From contig NZ_JAAORN010000001.1 in the NCBI RefSeq assembly GCF_017695975.1, positions 682,001-746,000 on the forward strand: 64,000 nt of DNA, given 5' to 3'. The number at the start of each line of letters is the position of its first letter. Positions within the stretch are counted from its first letter, which is position 1. This DNA is from Prochlorococcus marinus CUG1417 (GTDB lineage Bacteria; Cyanobacteriota; Cyanobacteriia; PCC-6307; Cyanobiaceae). The notes under the pieces were generated by a model. The model was not told the origin of the DNA and ran no database searches. It saw nothing but the letters and a program-made list of their open reading frames with translations. A program made the position numbers and the translations under genes. Positions 16,487-26,003 of the stretch are shown in pieces.

Positions 16487-18943
16487 GTGACTATTAGCGG
16501 AAATAATAATAAATTAATTAAAGATTGGATAAGACCTCTTCAAAAGTCTTTAACTATTGAAACTGAAAACAAATTTATTAATACTCTTGGAAGAGAAAAA
16601 TACTTTAATGATTATTTGCATGAATCATTAACCAAATTAGATAATCTAAATCTATCAGAGGAATATTTGAGGATATTTAATGAATTTTCAGAAAAATACA
16701 ATGAATATAATAAATTAGATGATAATCAAAGAAAAAGGTTAATTATAGATACTAGAAAAAGTCTTTATAAACTTAGTAAAACTTTAGAAATAGAAAATCC
16801 TAATAATATTTCTAATAAAGTTTTTCTGAATAAAGCTGATTCAAGTTTGTCTCTTGATTCAGATATTTCATTAATAAAAAATGTAGGAAAAGTTTATAAA
16901 AATAAGCTTTCTGAACTGGGGATTTTTCATATAAAAGATCTAATTAATTACTTCCCACGAACTTATCTAGACTATACGAATAGAGTTAAGATAATTAATT
17001 TAAAACCAGATAATTTATATACTTGCATAGTAAATATTAAAAGATTTTATATTTATAAGAGTACGAAAAATAGTAATTTATCAATAATGAACTTTGTAGT
17101 TTCTGACGAAACGTCTTCAATAAAGGTTACAAAATTTTTTTTAGGAAGGAGATTTAGATCTTATTCCTTTTTCTCATCTCAAAAATCTTTGTATACTCCT
17201 GGAACTAAATTAGCAATTTCCGGTAAGGTTAAATTGACAGAGTATGGCAAAACTTTTGTAGATCCGCAGATTGAAATTCTTAAGGATAACAATGATAATT
17301 TTAATTTCTCAGGCAAAATATTACCCTTGTACTCATTAGGTGAATCATTATCAAATATGAGTTTTATAAAAATTATGAAAAAGGTACTAATTTATGCAAA
17401 GGAATATCCAGAAATTTTAAATAATAAGCAACTTGATTCATTATCTTTGTTATCAAAAAGAGAGTCGTTGATCAATATCCATTTCCCATCAACTCAACAG
17501 GCACTTATTGAGTCAAAAAAACGTTTGGTTTTTGATGAGTTGTTCCTACTGCAAATAAAGTTCCTACTAAGAAAAAGAAAGACGAACAAAAATATTACTT
17601 CTCAACAATTACCTCAAAAGAAATCTTTATTAAAAGAATTTTTAAATACTTTCCCTTTTGAATTAACAAAATCTCAAGAAAATGTTTTAAATGAAATTAA
17701 GAAAGATTTATCTAATCCCGTACCAATGTCTAGATTGCTTCAGGGAGATGTTGGAAGCGGTAAAACCATAATTGCAATAGCGTCTCTTTTGCTTGTAATT
17801 GAAAAAAACCTTCAAGGTGCATTTATGGTCCCAACTGAGGTATTGGCAGAACAACATTATAAAAATATATTAAAATATTTGAATCCTCTTTTAGTTTCTG
17901 TTGAACTACTTACTGGGAATACTCCTCAAAAAAAGAGAAAAGAAATTTTCTCTAATTTGAATAATGGGTTAGTTGATATCCTAGTAGGTACTCATGCATT
18001 ATTTGAGGATAAAGTCATTTTTAATGAATTAGGGATGGTCGTTATTGATGAACAACACAGATTTGGAGTTACTCAAAGAAATAGATTATTAAGCAAAGGA
18101 GAAAATACTAACTTGTTATCAATGACAGCAACACCAATTCCAAGAACTCTTGCTCTTTCCATTTATGGTGATTTAGATGTGAGTCAAATTACAGAACTCC
18201 CTCCTGGACGAGTTCCTATAACTACAAAAATAATTTCAGAAGATGATTTAACTAACTTGTTCAAGATTGTTGAAGATGAGATCAATGAGGGAAAGCAAGC
18301 TTATGTGATTTTGCCACTTATAGAAGATTCAGAAAAAATGAATTTAAGCTCCGCAAAGAAAACATTCAAATATTTATCAGAAGGGGTCTTTTTTAACAAA
18401 AAAGTTGGCTTATTACATGGCAAATTAAGTTCACAAGAAAAGAATGAAGTGATTAATTCTTTTTTAAAGAATGAAATTAATATTTTGGTTTCAACAACTG
18501 TAATTGAGGTTGGCATTGATGTACCTAACGCCACAATTATGATTATTTATAATTCGGAAAGATTTGGATTATCACAGCTACATCAATTAAGGGGGAGAGT
18601 AGGTAGAGGCTCAACAAAATCTTTTTGTTATCTGGTAACCTCCGATAAAAATGGATTAGAAAATAAACGACTTTGTGTTTTGCAAAAATCTAATGATGGA
18701 TTTTATATTGCTGAAAAAGACTTGGAGCTTAGAGGACCAGGCCAGATTTTAGGCTATAGACAATCTGGATTACCTGATTTTGTACTGGACAATTTACCTA
18801 ACAATAAATTTCTTATTGATAAGGCTCGTGAAGAGGCTATTAAGGTTGTTAGTGATGATCCTGATTTAAAAGAAAATGTTGTTTTAAGGAATATACTTAT
18901 TGATAATTCTGATAATAAATTCATTCATGATTTCTTGAATTGA
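16487..18943 (+). CDS. recG: ATP-dependent DNA helicase RecG
   Basis: An 818-residue branched-DNA helicase. Features in order: a cyanobacterial N-terminal extension (about 1-120), a wedge/OB domain (about 125-270), Walker A GDVGSGKT near residue 423, the DEQH box IDEQHRFGVTQR, motif III SMTATPIPRTL, and the C-terminal helicase lobe with VGIDVPNATIMII and HQLRGRVGRG. RecG remodels stalled forks and Holliday junctions. The start is GTG at 16487; no ATG in frame fits the N-terminus better. Length and motifs are complete. Confidence 0.96.
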   Translation: MTISGNNNKLIKDWIRPLQKSLTIETENKFINTLGREKYFNDYLHESLTKLDNLNLSEEYLRIFNEFSEKYNEYNKLDDNQRKRLIIDTRKSLYKLSKTLEIENPNNISNKVFLNKADSSLSLDSDISLIKNVGKVYKNKLSELGIFHIKDLINYFPRTYLDYTNRVKIINLKPDNLYTCIVNIKRFYIYKSTKNSNLSIMNFVVSDETSSIKVTKFFLGRRFRSYSFFSSQKSLYTPGTKLAISGKVKLTEYGKTFVDPQIEILKDNNDNFNFSGKILPLYSLGESLSNMSFIKIMKKVLIYAKEYPEILNNKQLDSLSLLSKRESLINIHFPSTQQALIESKKRLVFDELFLLQIKFLLRKRKTNKNITSQQLPQKKSLLKEFLNTFPFELTKSQENVLNEIKKDLSNPVPMSRLLQGDVGSGKTIIAIASLLLVIEKNLQGAFMVPTEVLAEQHYKNILKYLNPLLVSVELLTGNTPQKKRKEIFSNLNNGLVDILVGTHALFEDKVIFNELGMVVIDEQHRFGVTQRNRLLSKGENTNLLSMTATPIPRTLALSIYGDLDVSQITELPPGRVPITTKIISEDDLTNLFKIVEDEINEGKQAYVILPLIEDSEKMNLSSAKKTFKYLSEGVFFNKKVGLLHGKLSSQEKNEVINSFLKNEINILVSTTVIEVGIDVPNATIMIIYNSERFGLSQLHQLRGRVGRGSTKSFCYLVTSDKNGLENKRLCVLQKSNDGFYIAEKDLELRGPGQILGYRQSGLPDFVLDNLPNNKFLIDKAREEAIKVVSDDPDLKENVVLRNILIDNSDNKFIHDFLN

Positions 18944-19000
18944 AAATTATCATTGTAATTTTTGATATATATGCCACTATAAATCAATTGCAAATTTCAA

Positions 19001-19684
19001 TTGAAAATTTGGAATAAAATACCAATTAAAGATAATGGAGATAAATTAATAGCTATACCTAGCTGCTTAAAGTTTTTAGATCCCCACCCTTACTCTCATT
19101 TAGGAGCACCTTACAAAGATAAAACTTCTATTTGGAAATTAAGAGAGGAGGTCATAAATAGATTAGTAAAAGCAAATGATTATTTGATATCAAAGAGTAG
19201 TTTTAACCTTTTAATTTATGACAGTTGGCGACCCTTAGAGGTCCAGGAATTTATGTTTAAAAGAGCATTTTTATTAGAGTGTAAAAAATACGATATTGAT
19301 ATTTCTTTTGAAAATATAAAATCGCATCCATCTATTTTAAAAAAAGTTGAAAAATTTTGGGCATATCCTTCTTATGACAATAGGTATCCTCCGCCTCATT
19401 CAACCGGAGGTGCATTGGATGTTTGTTTATCAGATAAAGACGGAAATCTTGTTGAAATGGGAAGCATGGTTGATCAAATGGATGAGACCTCAAATCCTTA
19501 TTTTTATGTAAACATAAAGAATGAAGAAGCAATTATTTGGAATAGTAGAAGAAATTTATTAAGGGAAATTATGACTAAATTTGGATTTGCTCAACATCCT
19601 AATGAATGGTGGCATTTTAGTTATGGTGATCAATTATGGGCTTGGAAAAATAACAAAGCAAATGCCCTTTATGGAAAAATTTAA
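19001..19684 (+). CDS. D-Ala-D-Ala dipeptidase (VanX/DdpX-like, M15D)
   Basis: A 227-residue zinc peptidase. The catalytic set is visible: SWRP with Arg77, zinc ligands His133 and Asp140 in PHSTGGALDV, the general base Glu202 and zinc ligand His205 in NEWWHFSYG. Such enzymes hydrolyse free D-Ala-D-Ala and in non-resistant bacteria recycle peptidoglycan fragments. The start is TTG at 19001 following a short gap after recG. No signal peptide is seen, so it is cytoplasmic. It ends three bases before the convergent sir stop. Vancomycin resistance should not be inferred. Confidence 0.87.
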   Translation: MKIWNKIPIKDNGDKLIAIPSCLKFLDPHPYSHLGAPYKDKTSIWKLREEVINRLVKANDYLISKSSFNLLIYDSWRPLEVQEFMFKRAFLLECKKYDIDISFENIKSHPSILKKVEKFWAYPSYDNRYPPPHSTGGALDVCLSDKDGNLVEMGSMVDQMDETSNPYFYVNIKNEEAIIWNSRRNLLREIMTKFGFAQHPNEWWHFSYGDQLWAWKNNKANALYGKI

Positions 19685-19687
19685 ATT

Positions 19688-21475
19688 TTATTGATTTTTA
19701 TTTAGTAAATTCAATATATAATTTTCATCTTGAGTATTTATAAAATCTCCGAAATCCATATCTAAATTACTCTTCCAATTATCAAATAATGGTTTAATAG
19801 TTTTTTCTAAATCGTTAAGTTCCATTCTTTGTAAAAATGGCTTAGCAAGCCTTTGTAGATTTTTACTCCCCCCCAACCATAATTGGTATTTGTTTTGCCC
19901 ACTTCCAACAAGTGCTAATTCGGCCATATAAGGCCTCGTACATCCATTCGGACATCCTGTCATTCTGAATAAAATTGTCTTTTGTATTTTCAGATCTAAT
20001 AGTAAATTTTCAATCCTTTTTAATACATCAGGTAATATTCTTTCTGCTTCAGTCATCGCAAGACCACAAAGTGGTAAAGCAGGGCAAGCTAAAGCGTGTC
20101 TTTGAATTTCATTAATGTTTTCTAAATTTTCGTATCCAATTTTTGATAGAGATTTTTGAATTTCACCTTTGTTTTTATTGGCGATATTACAAAGTAAAAT
20201 ATCTTGATTAGGTGTGAGTCTTAAATCTAAATTATATTTTTTAACAATACTTGTAATTGTATTCTTCTTCTCTCCAGATAATCTCCCTGACAATAATGGT
20301 AAACCTACGAAATAGGAGGTTTTATTTTGTTTATTCCAACCTAGGTAATCAATAAGAACATTGTCTGGTTCTTTTCTGATTTTTTTAATTTCTTTTTTGA
20401 AATACTTATCAAAAAGTATCTTTTTGAACCATTTAATACCTTTTCTATGAAGAAGGTATTTCATTCTCGAATTTTTTCTTGATTTTCTATCACCATAATC
20501 TCTTTGAATAGCCACTATGCTTTGAATTAATTCATAAACATCAGGTTCTTCAACATATCCAAGTGGATCTGCAATTCTGGCAAAGGTCTCTTCATTATTA
20601 TGTGTGCGACCCATACCACCTCCAACATAGAAATTACACCCTTCTAAGTTTCCATCTTTAGAAGTAAAGGCAACTATTCCTATGTCATTGGTAAGAAGAT
20701 CAACAGAATTGTCCCCAGGAACTGTCACAGCACATTTGAATTTTCTCGGTAAATAAGTTGAACCATAAAGAGGCTCATCTTTTATCCCACTAAAAACATT
20801 ATCTTTGAATTGGAGCTTCCTAATTGCTTCAATATCTTTGTCAGGTTTTATAGTGTACTCTAAATCTCCATCAGCCCAAAGCTCTAAAAAAGTACCCTGG
20901 CCAGCCATTGGGGTTAGAAGATCTGCAACTTTTTTTGCCAACGATCGTGCAATATTATAGTCTGGCGAATCAAATGGAGCCGCAGGGGCCATTACATTTC
21001 TATTTATGTCTCCACATGCAGCCAAAGTGGAGCCCATTGAATTTACTATTGTTTGAATTACTTCCTTTAGGTTCTCCTTTCTAATTCCATGCATTTGAAA
21101 GGCTTGTCTTGTAGTGGCCCTAAGTGTCCCATTGCCTAGTTTGTCAGATAATTCATCTAATGCTAAATATAATTTCCCAGGAATTTCACCCCCTGGGCTT
21201 CTTAACCTAAGCATCATTTGCCAATCTTTACTTTTCCCCGGCCTTCTATTTTCCCTGTTATCTTGTTGATAACTACCATGAAATTTTAATAACTGAACTG
21301 CATCATTGGTAAAATGATCGCTCTCATTAACTAATTCTGTAGCAAGTGGTTCTTTTAGAAATTGGCTGCCTTTCTTAAAATTTTCAAATTTAGAAACTTC
21401 CAGTCCATTTGCTAAACAAACAGTTTCATCCTTGGTAGATTCTTTTTTCTTTTTTACTTTCTCAACCTTGATCAA
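19688..21475 (-). CDS. sir: Ferredoxin-sulfite reductase
   Basis: A 595-residue siroheme/[4Fe-4S] enzyme reducing sulfite to sulfide with six electrons from ferredoxin, for cysteine synthesis. The four cluster Cys are visible in ACPALPLCGLA and TGCPNGCTRPY. The N-terminal half-repeat contains LRATTRQAFQMHGI and the Sir-typical LAACGDINRNVMAPAAP. Nitrite reductase is the main alternative, but these segments match sulfite reductase. The start is TTG at 21475. A basic extension of about 40 residues precedes the core. It is divergent from glyS. Confidence 0.93.
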   Translation of the reverse strand: MIKVEKVKKKKESTKDETVCLANGLEVSKFENFKKGSQFLKEPLATELVNESDHFTNDAVQLLKFHGSYQQDNRENRRPGKSKDWQMMLRLRSPGGEIPGKLYLALDELSDKLGNGTLRATTRQAFQMHGIRKENLKEVIQTIVNSMGSTLAACGDINRNVMAPAAPFDSPDYNIARSLAKKVADLLTPMAGQGTFLELWADGDLEYTIKPDKDIEAIRKLQFKDNVFSGIKDEPLYGSTYLPRKFKCAVTVPGDNSVDLLTNDIGIVAFTSKDGNLEGCNFYVGGGMGRTHNNEETFARIADPLGYVEEPDVYELIQSIVAIQRDYGDRKSRKNSRMKYLLHRKGIKWFKKILFDKYFKKEIKKIRKEPDNVLIDYLGWNKQNKTSYFVGLPLLSGRLSGEKKNTITSIVKKYNLDLRLTPNQDILLCNIANKNKGEIQKSLSKIGYENLENINEIQRHALACPALPLCGLAMTEAERILPDVLKRIENLLLDLKIQKTILFRMTGCPNGCTRPYMAELALVGSGQNKYQLWLGGSKNLQRLAKPFLQRMELNDLEKTIKPLFDNWKSNLDMDFGDFINTQDENYILNLLNKNQ

Positions 21476-21562
21476 AGGACCAAAAAATATCTCTTTTTAT
21501 ACATTAGCGAAAAGCTTATTTAACTGGTAGTAAATTATAGTAAGTGAAGTCATATTTTTTTC

Positions 21563-23725
21563 TTGTCTAAATATTTACTTGAGATAGGAACAGAAGAGTT
21601 ACCCGCAAAATTTTCTCATTCTGTTCTAGAACAATTTAAATCTCTACTAGAATTTGAATTGAATAAAAAGTTAATCAAATTCGAACATATAGTTGTTACC
21701 TCCACACCAAGGAGGATAGTTCTACTACTCGAAGGTTTAGTTGATTATGCAGAAGATAAGATAATAGAAAGAAAAGGACCTAAAGCAAATTCAGCTTATT
21801 TAAATGGAACTCCTACTAATGCTGCTTTAGGATTTGCTAATAGCTTAGATATAGATGTAGGTGATCTAGAAATAAAAAATACAGAAAAGGGTGATTTTGT
21901 ATTTGGAAAGAAAATTGAGAAAGGACTATCAACAAAAATTTCTTTGTCTTCGATTATCCCAAAATTAGTAAAGAGTCTTCAAGGTCCCCGATTTATGAAA
22001 TGGGGGGCTGGGAACATCAAATTTTCAAGACCTATTAGGTGGATTGCCTCTATTTATAATGATGAAATTCTTGATTTTGAATTTGATGAATGTGATCCAA
22101 AGATCAAAATAAGTAATAGAACAAAAAGTCATAGGTTAATCAATGAAATTTTAGAAGTTCAGAATCCTGATGTTTTTTTTGAATTATTGAAACGAAATAG
22201 AGTAATAGCTATTCGAAAAGAAAGAAAAGAAAAAATTGAAAGTTTAATAAATCAGGCATCTAAATCTTTAAATCTTAAACCTGACCTTTCAGAAGGATTA
22301 CTAAATGAACTTACCGATTTAGTTGAATGGCCAGATTTAATTATTGGCAAATTTAGTGATGAATTTCTTGATCTTCCGGTTGAAGTTCTCTCAACAGTCA
22401 TGAAAAGTCATCAGAGATACGTTCCTCTTTTATTGAAAAACAAAAGTTTTTCTAAACTAGATTTAAGCTCTGAAAAAAATATTAGTACAAGTTTCTGCGT
22501 TATTTCAAATGGTCTTGAAGAATCAAATAATAATATTGCCAAAGGTAATGAGAAAGTACTGAGGGCTAGATTTTCAGACGCAAAGTTTTTTGTAGAAAGT
22601 GACAAAAAAGTTGCTTCAGTCGAAAGAAATGAAAAGCTTAAATCTGTTTCCTATTTGAAAGGACTTGGAAATATATTTCAAAGGGTAGAAAGGATAGAGG
22701 AAGTTACTAAAAAAATTCTTAAATTTTTAAATGATAATTCTTTAGAAGAAAAAAAAATAATAGAAGCTACTAAATACTGTAAAAACGACTTATGTAGCGA
22801 AATCGTTTTCGAATTTCCTGAGCTGCAAGGAATAATGGGTGGTAAATATCTTAAATATGAGGGATTTAGTGAGGATGTTTGCTTGGCTGTCGCTGAACAT
22901 TATTTACCTTCATTTTATAAAGACGCTTTGCCCTCGACAAAATATGGTGCAATAGTTTCTATAGCAGATAAGGTCGAAACTTTAATAAGTATATTTATAT
23001 CTGGTAAGCGTCCCAGTGGATCATCTGATCCTTATGCTTTAAGAAGAAATTTGAATGGAGTGATTAAAATAATTTGGGATTATGAACTTGATTTGCCTTT
23101 AGATAAATTATTTAATGAACTTATTGATTTTTGGAAAATCGCATTCCCAAATTTAAACTTCTCAAGAGAAACAGTATTTAAAGATTTAAATGAATTTTTA
23201 GTTCAAAGAATTGTTGGTCATCTAGAGGAAATATCACTAAGTAAAGAATTAATAAAGGCCGTTTGCTTTTCTGATGAATTATCTCAACAAAGAGCATTGA
23301 ATATTGTGGATCTTAAATATAGGATTAAATCAATTATGCATTTTAAAGAAAAGGACAAATTATTTGAAATCCAGAAGGTAATTTCTAGGGTAAGCAAATT
23401 AGCTAATAATAGTGATCTTTCAACAGACGTTCTTTCAATAAGAGATTATGTGAACACAAAACTTTTTGAAAAAGATTGTGAGTTGAAAGTTTTTGAATTT
23501 ATTGGAGAATTAGAAAAACTTTTTTCGGAAGGTTATTGTAATTATTTTAAACTTCTAAATTTGTTTGAGATTAATATAAATACTATCGAGGATTTATTTG
23601 ATAATGAAAAGGGAGTCCTAATAATGTCAGATGATTTGAAAAAAAGAAATAATAGACTCAATTTGTTGAGCTTAATTAGAAATTATTCTCTAAAACTAGC
23701 AGACTTTACACTTTTGAACTTTTAA
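21563..23725 (+). CDS. glyS: Glycyl-tRNA synthetase beta subunit
   Basis: A 720-residue beta subunit of the bacterial alpha2beta2 glycyl-tRNA synthetase. It opens YLLEIGTEELPAKFS, has KSHQRYVPLL and an HD-like segment with GGKYLKYEGF and SIADKVETLI, and a C-terminal anticodon-binding region. It needs the alpha subunit GlyQ, which is not in this window. The start is TTG at 21563, giving the canonical N-terminus. The 3' end overlaps the convergent chlP gene by 20 bases. Confidence 0.96.
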   Translation: MSKYLLEIGTEELPAKFSHSVLEQFKSLLEFELNKKLIKFEHIVVTSTPRRIVLLLEGLVDYAEDKIIERKGPKANSAYLNGTPTNAALGFANSLDIDVGDLEIKNTEKGDFVFGKKIEKGLSTKISLSSIIPKLVKSLQGPRFMKWGAGNIKFSRPIRWIASIYNDEILDFEFDECDPKIKISNRTKSHRLINEILEVQNPDVFFELLKRNRVIAIRKERKEKIESLINQASKSLNLKPDLSEGLLNELTDLVEWPDLIIGKFSDEFLDLPVEVLSTVMKSHQRYVPLLLKNKSFSKLDLSSEKNISTSFCVISNGLEESNNNIAKGNEKVLRARFSDAKFFVESDKKVASVERNEKLKSVSYLKGLGNIFQRVERIEEVTKKILKFLNDNSLEEKKIIEATKYCKNDLCSEIVFEFPELQGIMGGKYLKYEGFSEDVCLAVAEHYLPSFYKDALPSTKYGAIVSIADKVETLISIFISGKRPSGSSDPYALRRNLNGVIKIIWDYELDLPLDKLFNELIDFWKIAFPNLNFSRETVFKDLNEFLVQRIVGHLEEISLSKELIKAVCFSDELSQQRALNIVDLKYRIKSIMHFKEKDKLFEIQKVISRVSKLANNSDLSTDVLSIRDYVNTKLFEKDCELKVFEFIGELEKLFSEGYCNYFKLLNLFEININTIEDLFDNEKGVLIMSDDLKKRNNRLNLLSLIRNYSLKLADFTLLNF

Positions 23726-25046
23726 CTTTAATGCCTCCCTTTATTGAATAATTTTCTAGCATTTTTTCTACTTCTTTATTTTCCCTGACAGCACTATCAA
23801 CTGGTTTATATTTTAGAGGTGCCAAGGCTTTCCCTCTTAAAATAGAACCAAGTGTAAGCATTGTAATTTTAAGTTGCTGTAATGGTTTCATAGAGACAAC
23901 TTTTTTGTATAAGTAACTATCAAAAGTAAGTCTTTGTACATCCATGTCATCACACATCTCAACAAAGGCTTCTCTTGCAGAATCATTTCTGTAGAAAATA
24001 TTTTGAAGGATTTCAAGCACCTTATAAGTTGTGCCATATTTTTTATCCCATTTTTTAAGATAGTTTTTTAAATCTTTTTCTGATGGAATTACTTGACCAT
24101 TTTTTGATGCTTCAACAATTTCTTCAGCGCACATTCTCCCGCTCTTTGCAGCAAAATAAATACCCTCTCCAGAACTCTTTGTAACATAACCTGCTGCATC
24201 ACCAACCAAAGCCATTCTCCCAACGACTCTTCTTGGTCTTGGATGCTCAGGTATGGGATGTGCTTCTACCTTTATTACTTCACCATTAACAAGTCTTTTC
24301 TTAGCTCTATTTCTTACACCCTCTTGAAGCCCTTTAATTAATGACTGATTCTTTTGCATAGTTCCAGTACCCACAGCAACATGATCATATTTAGGAAATA
24401 CCCACCCATAAAAATCTGGAGAAACATCTGTGCCGACATACATTTCAGCAAGATCTTCGTAGTAACTCATTTCTTCTTTAGGTAGTTTGATTCTCTCCTG
24501 AAATGCAATAGCAACTTTGTAATCCCCTGCATCCATCGCTTTCGCGACTCTACTATTGGCCCCATCAGCACCGATTAAAAGGTCAACAGTAAGCTCCTTA
24601 AGTTCTCCTTTTTTATCTCCATTCGTGAAATCTGAATAGGAGAGTTTATACGGCCCTTGATTATTATCACCAGTATCAATAGAAGTAACTAATCCATTTA
24701 TTAGTGTTGCCCCAAGATCTGATGCTCTATTACGCATAAAAGCATCCATAACTTCCCTTCTACACATACCAATAAACTCATTATCACTTTTCCCGTAAAC
24801 TCTATCTAGACTTATGTCTACCTCTCTATTCGATGGAGATATCATTCTCATATGCCTTACTTTTCTATCAATAATTGACTCAGGTAAATCAAATTCTTCT
24901 ACCATGCAAAGCGGAATAGCTCCTCCACAAGGTTTCGCATTATCTAGTTTTCTCTCGAAGAGCCAAGTTTTTATTCCAGCTTTAGCAAGTATTTCTGCAG
25001 CACATGAACCACTTGGACCTCCACCAATAACAGCTACCCTCAACAT
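23706..25046 (-). CDS. chlP: Geranylgeranyl reductase
   Basis: A 446-residue FAD enzyme with dinucleotide-binding motif VIGGGPSGSCAAE at the N-terminus, CGGAIPLCMV, GADGANSRVAK, and the second FAD motif ALVGDAAGYVTKSSGEGIYFAAKSG. ChlP reduces the geranylgeranyl chain to phytyl for chlorophyll and tocopherol using NADPH. It is peripheral to the thylakoid. It is divergent from a vanY-like gene over 113 bases and overlaps glyS at its 3' end. Family length and motifs are complete. Confidence 0.96.
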   Translation of the reverse strand: MLRVAVIGGGPSGSCAAEILAKAGIKTWLFERKLDNAKPCGGAIPLCMVEEFDLPESIIDRKVRHMRMISPSNREVDISLDRVYGKSDNEFIGMCRREVMDAFMRNRASDLGATLINGLVTSIDTGDNNQGPYKLSYSDFTNGDKKGELKELTVDLLIGADGANSRVAKAMDAGDYKVAIAFQERIKLPKEEMSYYEDLAEMYVGTDVSPDFYGWVFPKYDHVAVGTGTMQKNQSLIKGLQEGVRNRAKKRLVNGEVIKVEAHPIPEHPRPRRVVGRMALVGDAAGYVTKSSGEGIYFAAKSGRMCAEEIVEASKNGQVIPSEKDLKNYLKKWDKKYGTTYKVLEILQNIFYRNDSAREAFVEMCDDMDVQRLTFDSYLYKKVVSMKPLQQLKITMLTLGSILRGKALAPLKYKPVDSAVRENKEVEKMLENYSIKGGIKVKSSKV

Positions 25047-25159
25047 ATGAAAAAAAAATAATACTGTATATAAAAACTACATCTTTTTTGCTTATAAAAG
25101 TGCATTTCTTAAAATAATAGTTAATATCGAAATATCTTTTCCAAATTCACTTCTAAATA

Positions 25160-25873
25160 TTGGAACTAAACAAAGATATCGATCAATTTGATATACCACT
25201 TGCCAAAAGAACCTACCTAAATAATCCAAATTCAACATTATTAAAGAAATTATTAGTATTTTCTCCATTTCTTTTTCTTATCTTTTCTGTGGCTGCATTG
25301 CGATTAATCAGAAATATAGAGATAGGATCTCTTGGCAATATAAATGTTCAGGTTCAGACAAATCACGACCATAGAATTTTGGGCCATTTACCCTATGCTG
25401 AAATTCCTAAGGAGAAGCTAGTTTTAATTGAGCCCAATATTCAAGTTCACATTGATATGCGTGATTCTTTGTTGGAGATGAGGGATGAAGCAAAAAAGAA
25501 TGGGATATACTTAGTTTTCTTGAGTGGTTATAGATCAATAAATTTGCAAAACGAAATCTTCTATTCTCTTAAATCTATTAGAAATCAGGAAGCTTCAGAA
25601 AGAGCTAGGGTTTCAGCCCCCCCTGGATATTCTGAGCATAGTACTGGTTTTGCAATTGATATTGGTGATGCTACTCAAAGAGAAACAGACTTTGAGACCG
25701 AATTCGAAAATACTGATGCCTTTAAGTGGTTAATAAAGAATGCAGCTAAATTTCATTTCAAGTTATCGTTCACCAAAGATAATAAATTTATAGATTATGA
25801 ACCTTGGCATTGGAGATATGAGGGGTCAATTGAAGCTTTAAAGGTTTTTGAAAATTCAAATAGAAAATCATAA
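25160..25873 (+). CDS. D-alanyl-D-alanine carboxypeptidase (VanY-like, M15B)
   Basis: A 237-residue protein anchored by one N-terminal span at about residues 31-47, with the catalytic domain in the periplasm. The active-site pattern is complete: SGYRS, zinc ligands His160 and Asp167 in SEHSTGFAIDIGD, Glu214 and zinc ligand His217 in EPWHWRYE. It trims the terminal D-Ala of peptidoglycan stem peptides. The start is TTG at 25160. Together with the VanX-like enzyme six kilobases upstream it suggests cell-wall turnover rather than antibiotic resistance. Confidence 0.88.
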   Translation: MELNKDIDQFDIPLAKRTYLNNPNSTLLKKLLVFSPFLFLIFSVAALRLIRNIEIGSLGNINVQVQTNHDHRILGHLPYAEIPKEKLVLIEPNIQVHIDMRDSLLEMRDEAKKNGIYLVFLSGYRSINLQNEIFYSLKSIRNQEASERARVSAPPGYSEHSTGFAIDIGDATQRETDFETEFENTDAFKWLIKNAAKFHFKLSFTKDNKFIDYEPWHWRYEGSIEALKVFENSNRKS

Positions 25874-26003
25874 ATCTAATTCATTAAATTAAGTTATTCA
25901 ATAAGATTATGTTTTTCAAAGTCTTAAAGAGAAAATTTTCATAATAAGCATTCTTTGAGTTAGCCTTAATAAAGTTAATCTACTATTTATATAAAATTTA
26001 TAA

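Noticed and set aside
19001-19684. Vancomycin-resistance gene
   Set aside because: The VanX-like enzyme has no VanH, VanA or VanRS neighbours; a cell-wall recycling role is more plausible.
21527-21540. GTA-N8-TAG between sir and glyS as a possible NtcA site
   Set aside because: The last base departs from the consensus and such near matches are frequent in this AT-rich DNA.
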